Shown here: piece after piece, positions 1-5,755 of the stretch
How the letters are laid out: each line of letters begins with the position of its first letter
Numbering within the stretch: the stretch's first letter is position 1
NCBI GenBank assembly: GCA_006226555.1
Contig: SBGS01000172.1
Coordinates: 1-6,419, forward strand
Direction: 5' to 3'
Source of the DNA: Bacteroidota bacterium
Lineage (GTDB): Bacteria > Bacteroidota > Bacteroidia > Flavobacteriales_D > Crocinitomicaceae
DNA length: 6,419 nucleotides
Position numbers and translations under genes: made by a program
Notes under the pieces: model-generated
Database searches by the model: none
Told to the model about the DNA's origin: nothing
What the model saw: only the letters and a program-made list of their open reading frames with translations

Positions 1-14
1 AGCCTATATAGGCT
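1..14. repeat. Perfect 14-base palindrome at the window edge
   Basis: The first 14 bases, AGCCTATATAGGCT, are identical to their own reverse complement. As RNA they could form a five-base-pair stem with a four-base loop. The element lies about 30 bases past the rpsU stop codon in the direction of transcription, so it could be part of a 3' hairpin or terminator, or a protein-binding site. No U-run is visible because the sequence ends here, so neither reading can be confirmed. The rest of bases 1-43 shows no gene. Confidence 0.35.
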
Positions 15-43
15 CCTACGACAAAATCATTGTGAGAGTTTCA

Positions 44-235
44 TTACATCTCCAAAGACTGCATTCTTTGACGGTATGCAGCTTTAATTTTTTGCTGACG
101 ACGAGTGATCGATGGTTTTGTAAACTCTTTACGATCACGAAGCTCACGAACAACTCCAACCTTGTCGAATTTCTTCTTATACTTCTTAATCGCTCTCTCG
201 ATATTCTCGCCTTCTTTAACTGGAATAATTAACAT
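44..235 (-). CDS. rpsU: 30S ribosomal protein bS21
   Basis: This 63-residue protein is ribosomal protein bS21 of the small subunit, which sits on the 30S platform near the 3' end of 16S rRNA and takes part in translation initiation. It is recognised by its start (MLIIPVKEGENIERAIKKYK), its central RELRDRKEF segment and its basic C-terminal half with RRQQKIKAAYRQR, typical of the Bacteroidota form. Length fits the family. In Flavobacterium johnsoniae, bS21 together with bS18 and bS6 is known to sequester the anti-Shine-Dalgarno sequence, and from memory a tyrosine at position 54 is involved; Tyr54 is present here. The ATG at 235 is preceded by a 60-base intergenic gap holding a good -7 promoter box, so rpsU is probably transcribed independently of the upstream acyl-CoA dehydrogenase. 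No SD motif precedes the start. The identification is very secure. Confidence 0.97.
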   Translation of the reverse strand: MLIIPVKEGENIERAIKKYKKKFDKVGVVRELRDRKEFTKPSITRRQQKIKAAYRQRMQSLEM

Positions 236-260
236 ATCTTGTCTTATTGATTTCTTAAAA
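236..260 (-). promoter_or_regulatory. rpsU leader without a canonical Shine-Dalgarno
   Basis: The 25 bases before the rpsU ATG contain no GGAGG, AGGAG or GAGGT motif. The only purine-rich stretch at SD-like distance is AATAAGAC (248-241), ending five bases before the ATG, followed by AAGAT. It is known that many Flavobacteriia keep a strong SD on rpsU as an autoregulatory element, and that a subset with an altered anti-SD carries the matching altered sequence at the same place. Whether AATAAGAC is such a variant cannot be decided without the 16S rRNA 3' end of this organism. Confidence 0.3.
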
Positions 261-267
261 TGGACGG

Positions 268-275
268 CAAATATA
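268..275 (-). promoter_or_regulatory. Probable rpsU promoter, -7 box
   Basis: On the minus strand bases 275-268 read TATATTTG, an exact match to the Bacteroidota -7 element TAnnTTTG used by the primary sigma factor. About 20 bases upstream lies TTAG (299-296), a three-of-four match to the TTTG expected at -33. The box falls in the AT-rich gap between the acyl-CoA dehydrogenase stop and rpsU. Transcription would start roughly at 263-260, giving a leader of about 25 bases. The position and the exact -7 match make this plausible; the start point is inferred. Confidence 0.6.
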
Positions 276-295
276 AATAGTTAATTTATAAAATC

Positions 296-1438
296 CTAAT
301 CTTTTAAAAGTTCTCTTGAAATTACCAACTTCTGGATTTCTGAAGTACCTTCTCCAATGGTCATTAATTTCGCGTCACGTAAATACTTCTCAGCTGGATA
401 TTCCTTTGTATATCCATATCCTCCCATGATCTGGACAGCTTCGTTTCCACATTTAACCGCAACTTCACTTGAGTAGTATTTGGCGAATGCACCTTCTTTC
501 GTAACCGAAAGTTTATTGTTCTTTCTGTATGCTGCTTGAAAAGTTAACATTTCAGCCGCCTCCACTTGTGTAGCCATGTCTGCCAACTTAAAGGATATTG
601 CCTGAAACTGTGCAATTGGTTGTCCGAATTGTTCACGTTCCTTCGCATATTTTAATGCCGCTTCATAAGCTCCACGAGCAACTCCACAACTTAAAGCTGC
701 TATCGAGATCCTGCCACCATCCAACACTTGCATGGCCTGAATAAAGCCCATACCTACTTCACCAATTACGTTCTCGTTTGGTACTCGACAATTATCAAAT
801 ATTAGCTCAGCCGTTTCACTTGCGCGCACACCCAACTTGTCCTTTATCTTCACTGCAGAAAAACCAGGTGTTCCTTTCTCAATGATAAAAGCCGTAATTC
901 CACGACTATCCAACAGCTCTCCCGTTCTCACCAAAACAACAGCAACATCAGCACTTAAACCGTGAGTGATCCAATTCTTTGCTCCGTTGATCACCCATTC
1001 ATCACCATCGCGGACAGCGGTTGTTTTCATTCGCATGGCATCGGATCCGGTATTCGGTTCTGTAAGCCCCCATGCTCCGATCCATTCTCCCGAAGCCAAC
1101 TTCGGTAGATATTTATTTTTTTGCTCTTCGTTGGCATTATAATAAATATGCCCCGTGCAAAGTGAGTTGTGCGCAGCAACACTTAATCCTACTCCACCAC
1201 AAACTCTACCTAGCTCCATTAATGCAGTTGCATATTCAAAGTAACCGAATCCGCTCCCACCATATTGCTCAGGCACAAATACACCCAGCAATCCAAGCTC
1301 ACCCATTTTCTTCATGACATCAATCGGAAAATGCTCCTCTTCATCCCATTTGTTTCTGTTTGGAAGTATTTCCTTCTCAGCAAAATCACGCACCATTTGC
1401 GCGATCATCTTTTGGTTTTCATTTGCATCAAAATTCAT
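296..1438 (-). CDS. Acyl-CoA dehydrogenase (FAD-dependent)
   Basis: A 380-residue flavoenzyme of the acyl-CoA dehydrogenase family, which introduces the alpha-beta double bond into acyl-CoA thioesters and passes electrons to electron-transfer flavoprotein. All three domains are present: N-terminal helical (about 6-117), middle beta (about 121-216) and C-terminal helical (about 228-377). Visible signatures are GLTEPNTGSDA at 124-134 (flavin and substrate contacts), the arginine-containing REQFGQPI at 268-275, and QIMGGYGYTKEYPAEKYLRD at 336-355, which fits the second family signature. The likely catalytic base is Glu363 in IGEGTSEIQ, where short- and medium-chain enzymes place it. Length and sequence resemble short-chain or branched-chain (butyryl, 2-methylbutyryl/isovaleryl) enzymes, but chain-length preference cannot be read from the sequence. 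The gene lies 28 bases after apt without an obvious promoter between, so it is probably the last gene of that unit. Family assignment is secure. Confidence 0.95.
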   Translation of the reverse strand: MNFDANENQKMIAQMVRDFAEKEILPNRNKWDEEEHFPIDVMKKMGELGLLGVFVPEQYGGSGFGYFEYATALMELGRVCGGVGLSVAAHNSLCTGHIYYNANEEQKNKYLPKLASGEWIGAWGLTEPNTGSDAMRMKTTAVRDGDEWVINGAKNWITHGLSADVAVVLVRTGELLDSRGITAFIIEKGTPGFSAVKIKDKLGVRASETAELIFDNCRVPNENVIGEVGMGFIQAMQVLDGGRISIAALSCGVARGAYEAALKYAKEREQFGQPIAQFQAISFKLADMATQVEAAEMLTFQAAYRKNNKLSVTKEGAFAKYYSSEVAVKCGNEAVQIMGGYGYTKEYPAEKYLRDAKLMTIGEGTSEIQKLVISRELLKD

Positions 1439-1466
1439 CTCTGATTGTAATGTGCTTAACGGTTTT

Positions 1467-1991
1467 CTAATAGGTCACTAAATTACTAATATTCTTAGAA
1501 TAGGAGTCCAACTTTTGACGACCATTTAAAAATTCCAATTCAACTAAAAAATTAAAGCCTGCTACTTCACCTCCAGCCTTTTCGATCAGTCGAGCAGCTG
1601 CTTCGGCCGAACCTCCAGTAGCAAGCAGGTCATCGTGGATCAACACTTTCGTTTTATGACCTACGGCATCTGTATGAATTTCTATAGTAGCTGTACCATA
1701 TTCCAAATCATAATCACAACTTATCTTATCATACGGAAGCTTTCCCTTTTTTCGAATCAAAATAAATGGAATACCCAATCTCATTGCTAAGGGGTATCCA
1801 AATAAAAAACCTCGGCTTTCAATTCCTGCAATCGCCTCTATTCCTTGCCCTTCATATGTTTCTACCAAATGATCCAAAATCTCATTTGAAAGCTTGGCAT
1901 CCATCATAATCGGTGTAATGTCCTTGAATATTATTCCGGGCTTCGGGAAATCAGGAACATCGCGAATGACCTTTTTAATTTTCTCTTCCAT
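1467..1991 (-). CDS. apt: Adenine phosphoribosyltransferase
   Basis: This 174-residue cytoplasmic enzyme of purine salvage converts adenine and PRPP to AMP and pyrophosphate. The N-terminal FPKPGIIFKDIT (15-26) is the adenine-binding signature of bacterial Apt, GIESRGF is at 56-62 and RKKGKLP (80-86) forms the flexible loop. The PRPP-binding motif VLIHDDLLATGGSA spans 116-129, with the two aspartates at 120-121. A histidine (119) stands where a hydrophobic residue or valine is common; this is a mild variation. The C-terminal VELEFLNGRQKL (150-161) is also typical, and the length is normal for Bacteroidota. The ATG at 1991 lies inside the end of the upstream HhH gene, a 17-base overlap that suggests translational coupling. 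All key residues are present and the assignment is secure. Confidence 0.96.
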   Translation of the reverse strand: MEEKIKKVIRDVPDFPKPGIIFKDITPIMMDAKLSNEILDHLVETYEGQGIEAIAGIESRGFLFGYPLAMRLGIPFILIRKKGKLPYDKISCDYDLEYGTATIEIHTDAVGHKTKVLIHDDLLATGGSAEAAARLIEKAGGEVAGFNFLVELEFLNGRQKLDSYSKNISNLVTY

Positions 1992-2844
1992 TTTCTACGT
2001 ATATATAGTCCTTCAGTTTTTCAAACAATTCGTCGTCAATCCAGTGAATTCTCTTAAGATCATGGATATGCCCGTATTCACCATGTTGTTCTCGGTATTT
2101 AACTATCGCATTACCGACCTTATAGCCAATATAGGGGTGAGATTTAAATCTCTCAATATCCGCTTCGTTAATGTTAATCTTAGATACATTCTCTGATACT
2201 TTTATATACTCTCTTATTTTCTCGAGTCTTGCTTCATCAAACTTCCAAATTTCCTTCAGCTGGCTGGCAGAAACATAACCTCCCAACTTCTGTCTGTAGT
2301 CAATAATTTTATTAGCGTAAAATTCACCAATACCGGGTAAGGACATCAGCTCCTCTTTCGAGGCTTCGTTCAAATCAATAACTTTCCTTTCTATCCTTGG
2401 GGTACTAAATTCAGTATTGTCATTTTTCCTCACGTAATACGTAGAGTCCTTTATCAGGTCAAAAAGATCATTGTCAATAACGAAGATCTTCTTCAACTCT
2501 TCATTACTACGGATTCCATTCTTCGTAAATTTTAAAATGACCTGGGCCTGCTTTTCAGTCAGCCCGAGCTTCATCCAATCCGATAATTTGTATTCATTTG
2601 GATCGAACTTAGATATGGGGGCCTTGTATCTAGCTTTTTTACGTGCATAGTTTCCGGAACCTTTGATCACGACTTTGTCACCATAGCTCTGTTCTATTTC
2701 GAGACGTGATGTCTGAAACTCAGAAAAGGTCAGAGGAAATTCCCTTGAAATTAATCCAGAAATTATTCTAGGAGCAAAAGAAATTGAGATTACTATTATC
2801 GCAAGCCAAAACAGTCCTCTTCTATTCCTTTTGGAAATGTACAT
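1975..2844 (-). CDS. Membrane-anchored protein with three helix-hairpin-helix repeats (ComEA-like)
   Basis: A 289-residue protein with a basic N-terminus (KRNRRG) followed by one hydrophobic segment at about 11-30, most likely an uncleaved anchor that places the rest in the periplasm. Three ComEA-type helix-hairpin-helix units follow, of nearly equal length: about 80-137, 156-214 and 223-281. The second has the clearest hairpin (LPGIGEFYANKIIDYR, 169-184), the third has HPYIGYKVGNAIVKYR (236-251), and the first has the degenerate GLTEKQAQVILKF (94-106). HhH units bind the DNA backbone non-specifically; ComEA uses them to pull transforming DNA into the periplasm. Proteins of this architecture are common in Bacteroidota, where the role is not established; I infer possible DNA uptake or binding. 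The gene starts one base after the symporter stop and overlaps apt by 17 bases. Family is secure, function is not. Confidence 0.85.
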   Translation of the reverse strand: MYISKRNRRGLFWLAIIVISISFAPRIISGLISREFPLTFSEFQTSRLEIEQSYGDKVVIKGSGNYARKKARYKAPISKFDPNEYKLSDWMKLGLTEKQAQVILKFTKNGIRSNEELKKIFVIDNDLFDLIKDSTYYVRKNDNTEFSTPRIERKVIDLNEASKEELMSLPGIGEFYANKIIDYRQKLGGYVSASQLKEIWKFDEARLEKIREYIKVSENVSKININEADIERFKSHPYIGYKVGNAIVKYREQHGEYGHIHDLKRIHWIDDELFEKLKDYIYVENGREN

Positions 2845-2845
2845 G

Positions 2846-4441
2846 TCATTTGCGAATAGCGAGCATAAACCTATTCAACTCTTCCTTAGCTTTCGGAGCC
2901 AAAAGGAATAGACCTATCATATTTGGTACAAGCATCGCAAAGATCATGGCATCGGAGAAATTAATCACGGAATCCAATTTTATTGCTGCTCCTACAGCTA
3001 CAAATACACAGAATAGTAATTTATAAGTGTACTCCATTGATCTTGATCTACCAAAAAGATATGTCCAAGCCTGATAACCATAGTAAGACCAAGAAATCAT
3101 AGTTGAAAAGGCGAACAGGATAACTGCTATAGTCAGAACCACAGGGAACCATGAAATATTCGCTTCAAATGCTTTGGAGGTAACCTCTACTCCTTCTGTT
3201 ACTGCCGTCCCATATTGCATGATGGATCCGTCTCCATTACTAATGATCAATACCAAAGCTGTCATCGTACAAACGATAACCGTATCGATAAAAGGCTCCA
3301 ATAGTGCTACTAAACCTTCACTAGCCGCGTATTTAGTTTTTACTGCAGAGTGCGCAATTGAAGCTGATCCAATTCCTGCCTCATTCGAAAACGCCGCTCT
3401 TCTGAATCCTTGAATCAGAACCCCGAAAATACCACCAGCAATACCTAATCCTGTAAATGCACCACTAAAGATCTCAGAAAACGCTCTAGGAATTTGATTT
3501 ACATTCATGAAAAGAATAACGACAACGGCTAACACATAGATCGCCACCATAAAAGGAACGATCTTATCCGTAACATTTGCAATTTTCTTAATCCCTCCGA
3601 TGATCACGATCCCAACAAGAGCTGCCATTACGATACCAAATATCAATCCGTATCCATTCAATGGGCTATCAGCTCCTCCCGTATATGATTGAAGCATTGC
3701 GAATGCCTGATTGGACTGGAACATATTTCCTCCTCCAAATGAACCACCAATACACATAATTGCAAAAAGAACAGCCAGTACCTTACCAATACCTGCCAAT
3801 CCTTTTTCCTTTAATCCTTTTGATAAATAATACATGGGACCACCAAATACACGCCCTGTCTCATCGATCTCTCTATAACGCACACCAAGTGTACATTCCG
3901 TGAATTTGGATGCCATTCCGATCAATCCCGCAACAATCATCCAGAAAGTTGCTCCGGGTCCACCAATGGAGATCGCAACCGCGACTCCCGCAATATTTCC
4001 CAAACCTACGGTAGCAGACAACGCCGCAGTTAAGGCTTGAAAATGAGAAACCTCTCCATGGTGATCAGCATCCTGCTCAACGCGAATGGTATCAGGATTA
4101 TCTCCGTCTACTTTAAATACAGCATCCGAAGCTTCAACATGATCATCTCCTCCAGATTCTATTTCGTCGTACTTTCCACGAACAATATTGATAGCCGTTT
4201 TGAAACCGGTAATGTTGATCAATTTGAAATAAAGTGAAAAGAAAACTGCTCCAAATATCAATACGATCAAAACCCAAGGAACCTGGATCTCATCAGTAAA
4301 CGGAATACTATAAAAAATGGCATTAACAAACCATCCCGTAAGATCTCCGAACTTTTCATCGATAACTTGATTCAAACCCTTTTCTTGCGCAAAAGGAAAA
4401 AATGGAAGCAATAGAAATAACAGTGAGAATGCAATTCGCAT
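2846..4441 (-). CDS. Alanine/glycine:cation symporter, AGCS family
   Basis: An inner-membrane secondary transporter that takes up alanine, glycine or similar small amino acids with Na+ or H+. From the ATG at 4441 it has 531 residues, longer than the usual 450-490. Family signatures are GGPGATFWM (160-168) followed by a membrane helix, the conserved [20 protein letters not shown] (133-152), [16 protein letters not shown] (232-247) and the very conserved [14 protein letters not shown] (347-360). About ten or eleven hydrophobic helices can be seen. The extra length comes from a signal-like N-terminus ending FPFAQE (residues 15-20) and an acidic insertion at about 92-129 before the second helix. 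A TTG at 4453 would add four residues, but the ATG is preferred: it yields a clean signal-like start ([12 protein letters not shown]) and leaves a normal leader after the predicted promoter. Substrate and coupling ion are inferred from the family. Confidence 0.93.
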   Translation of the reverse strand: MRIAFSLLFLLLPFFPFAQEKGLNQVIDEKFGDLTGWFVNAIFYSIPFTDEIQVPWVLIVLIFGAVFFSLYFKLINITGFKTAINIVRGKYDEIESGGDDHVEASDAVFKVDGDNPDTIRVEQDADHHGEVSHFQALTAALSATVGLGNIAGVAVAISIGGPGATFWMIVAGLIGMASKFTECTLGVRYREIDETGRVFGGPMYYLSKGLKEKGLAGIGKVLAVLFAIMCIGGSFGGGNMFQSNQAFAMLQSYTGGADSPLNGYGLIFGIVMAALVGIVIIGGIKKIANVTDKIVPFMVAIYVLAVVVILFMNVNQIPRAFSEIFSGAFTGLGIAGGIFGVLIQGFRRAAFSNEAGIGSASIAHSAVKTKYAASEGLVALLEPFIDTVIVCTMTALVLIISNGDGSIMQYGTAVTEGVEVTSKAFEANISWFPVVLTIAVILFAFSTMISWSYYGYQAWTYLFGRSRSMEYTYKLLFCVFVAVGAAIKLDSVINFSDAMIFAMLVPNMIGLFLLAPKAKEELNRFMLAIRK

Positions 4442-4466
4442 AAGTAGATTCAATTTGAGGTTCGAA

Positions 4467-4474
4467 CAAATATA
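4467..4474 (-). promoter_or_regulatory. Probable promoter of the symporter-HhH-apt unit, -7 box
   Basis: Minus-strand bases 4474-4467 read TATATTTG, exactly the Bacteroidota -7 consensus TAnnTTTG and identical to the box before rpsU. It lies in the 60-base gap between the K+ channel stop and the symporter ATG. No TTTG is found at the expected -33 spacing, which reads CCGG, so the promoter may be weak or need an activator. Initiation near 4461 would give a leader of about 20 bases to the ATG at 4441, but only about 8 to the alternative TTG at 4453. Confidence 0.5.
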
Positions 4475-4501
4475 GTGAAATGAATCTTAAATGCCCGGAA
4501 G

Positions 4502-5521
4502 CTATTCCAAACCGAAATATTTCTTGAGCTTTAATATCTGAGCACTTGAGCCAAGTACGAACAGTCTACAGCCTTCGGAAAGGGTTAGATCATCAGAAGG
4601 ATTTACCAGATACTCACCTTTAACAGACTTCATTCCTATAATGGAAACACCGGATATTTCCATGCGTCTCAACTCACCTATGGTTGCCGAGCGGAGATCA
4701 TTTGTCAGATCCTCATATGCAACGGACACAATATTCGCTCCATCAAATCCTGGAATACGGATCATATCCAGGAATTCCATGACGTCTCGATTTGCAATCA
4801 ATGAAGCCATGTGCGACCCTCCAATTGAATCAGGCATGATCACATTATCCGCACCAGCCATTCTTAGTTTGGACACAGCAGAATCCTGTGAAGCCCTGGA
4901 CACGATTAACACTGATTTATTCGCTTCCCTCGCCGCAAGAACCACATATACATTATCTGCATCGTTCGGAAGACATGTTATAATCGCCCTGGCCCTGTGT
5001 ATACCTGCAATGTCAAGTATTTCGTCGCTCGTGCTGTTACCTCGTAAGAACAAGTAATCTGAAGTCCTTTTAGCCTCTTCAATTATATCTGCATCCTGCT
5101 CGATCACAACAAACGCACAATTCGTGTGTTCTAAATCCTTGGTTACCTGTCTTCCTACTCTCCCATATCCACAAACGATCACATGATCTTTTAATTCCTT
5201 TGATGCCTGCATTGTCCTGTATTCATTAAAGTAAGTTTTATATTCTCCGCCAACGATATATTGAGTGATAGAGGTAATGGCATAAGCAAATGTACCGAAA
5301 CTGCTAACAACCAAAAAAGAAGTAAATAAACGGCCATAAACTGTTAATTCATGAACCTCTCCAAATCCAACCGTAGAGATGGTTATTATGGTCATGTAAA
5401 GCGAATCTATAAAACCCCATCCTTCGATCAGCATAAATCCTACAACGCCACCCCCTGTGATCACGAGTAGGAGCAGCAGAAAGTAATAAAGCTTATAGAA
5501 ATGACGATAACTGAACAACAT
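4502..5521 (-). CDS. Two-helix K+ channel with RCK (TrkA-N/TrkA-C) domain
   Basis: A 339-residue inner-membrane potassium channel with the architecture and length of MthK, the calcium-gated channel of Methanothermobacter. The pore module has a first helix at about 11-31, a pore helix at about 38-48, the selectivity filter TVGFG at 50-54, and a second helix at about 64-90. A cytoplasmic RCK N-lobe follows from about 112, beginning with a Rossmann strand and the glycine motif GYGRVG (118-123), with an acidic residue (Glu141) at the end of the second strand that suggests a nucleotide or nucleoside ligand. A TrkA-C subdomain occupies about 255-335. Such channels assemble as tetramers gated by ligand binding to an octameric RCK ring. 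The filter has Phe in place of the classic Tyr and is followed by Glu rather than Asp. The ATG lies 3 bases after the PspC-like stop, so the two are surely cotranscribed. The ligand cannot be predicted. Confidence 0.93.
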   Translation of the reverse strand: MLFSYRHFYKLYYFLLLLLVITGGGVVGFMLIEGWGFIDSLYMTIITISTVGFGEVHELTVYGRLFTSFLVVSSFGTFAYAITSITQYIVGGEYKTYFNEYRTMQASKELKDHVIVCGYGRVGRQVTKDLEHTNCAFVVIEQDADIIEEAKRTSDYLFLRGNSTSDEILDIAGIHRARAIITCLPNDADNVYVVLAAREANKSVLIVSRASQDSAVSKLRMAGADNVIMPDSIGGSHMASLIANRDVMEFLDMIRIPGFDGANIVSVAYEDLTNDLRSATIGELRRMEISGVSIIGMKSVKGEYLVNPSDDLTLSEGCRLFVLGSSAQILKLKKYFGLE

Positions 5522-5524
5522 GAT

Positions 5525-5755
5525 CTACAATTCCCAAATTGACGTTCGCTTTCTTGATTGAAATTTGAAGTAATGCTTGTGCTCAAGTATCCAAGCCATA
5601 ATAAGGTAGATCAATAAAGGCGAGCCCAGCGCGATGAATGATGAATAGATAAAACCGAGGCGTACCTTAGAAATGCTTATACCCAATTTTCTTGCCCACC
5701 AAGTACAAACCCCAAAGGATCTCATCTCAAAAAAGAAGACTACTTTTTGGATCAT
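5525..5755 (-). CDS. Small PspC-domain membrane protein
   Basis: A 76-residue protein made almost entirely of one PspC domain. The motif FGVCTWWARKLGISISKVRL (14-33) corresponds to the GVCGGLAxxxGIdpxxVRL part of PspC, followed by a hydrophobic helix at about 34-57 containing GSPLLIYLIMAWIL, and a short basic tail. In enterobacteria PspC is an inner-membrane sensor of the phage-shock response, but stand-alone short PspC proteins in Bacteroidota have no established role, so I do not name it pspC. The ATG at 5755 overlaps the end of the DUF2851 gene by 29 bases. A second in-frame ATG at 5725 would avoid the overlap but would remove residues just before the domain; I prefer the longer form. The K+ channel starts 3 bases downstream, so a link to envelope stress or ion balance is a reasonable inference only. 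Confidence 0.85.
   Translation of the reverse strand: MIQKVVFFFEMRSFGVCTWWARKLGISISKVRLGFIYSSFIALGSPLLIYLIMAWILEHKHYFKFQSRKRTSIWEL

Noticed and set aside
32..232. 66-codon plus-strand frame opposite rpsU
   Set aside because: It covers rpsU almost exactly in antisense; the bS21 protein is unmistakable, and the frame has no promoter or family features.
1894..2196. 100-codon plus-strand frame across the HhH/apt junction
   Set aside because: It is antisense to two well-supported genes and has no recognisable domain; hydrophobic stretches arise from the complementary codons.
4454..4501. Terminator between the K+ channel and the symporter
   Set aside because: No stable hairpin with a U-run is visible on the minus strand in this gap.
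4641..5057. 138-codon open frame on the plus strand inside the K+ channel gene
   Set aside because: It is antisense to the conserved RCK domain, resembles no family I know, and its composition follows the codon pattern of the opposite strand.
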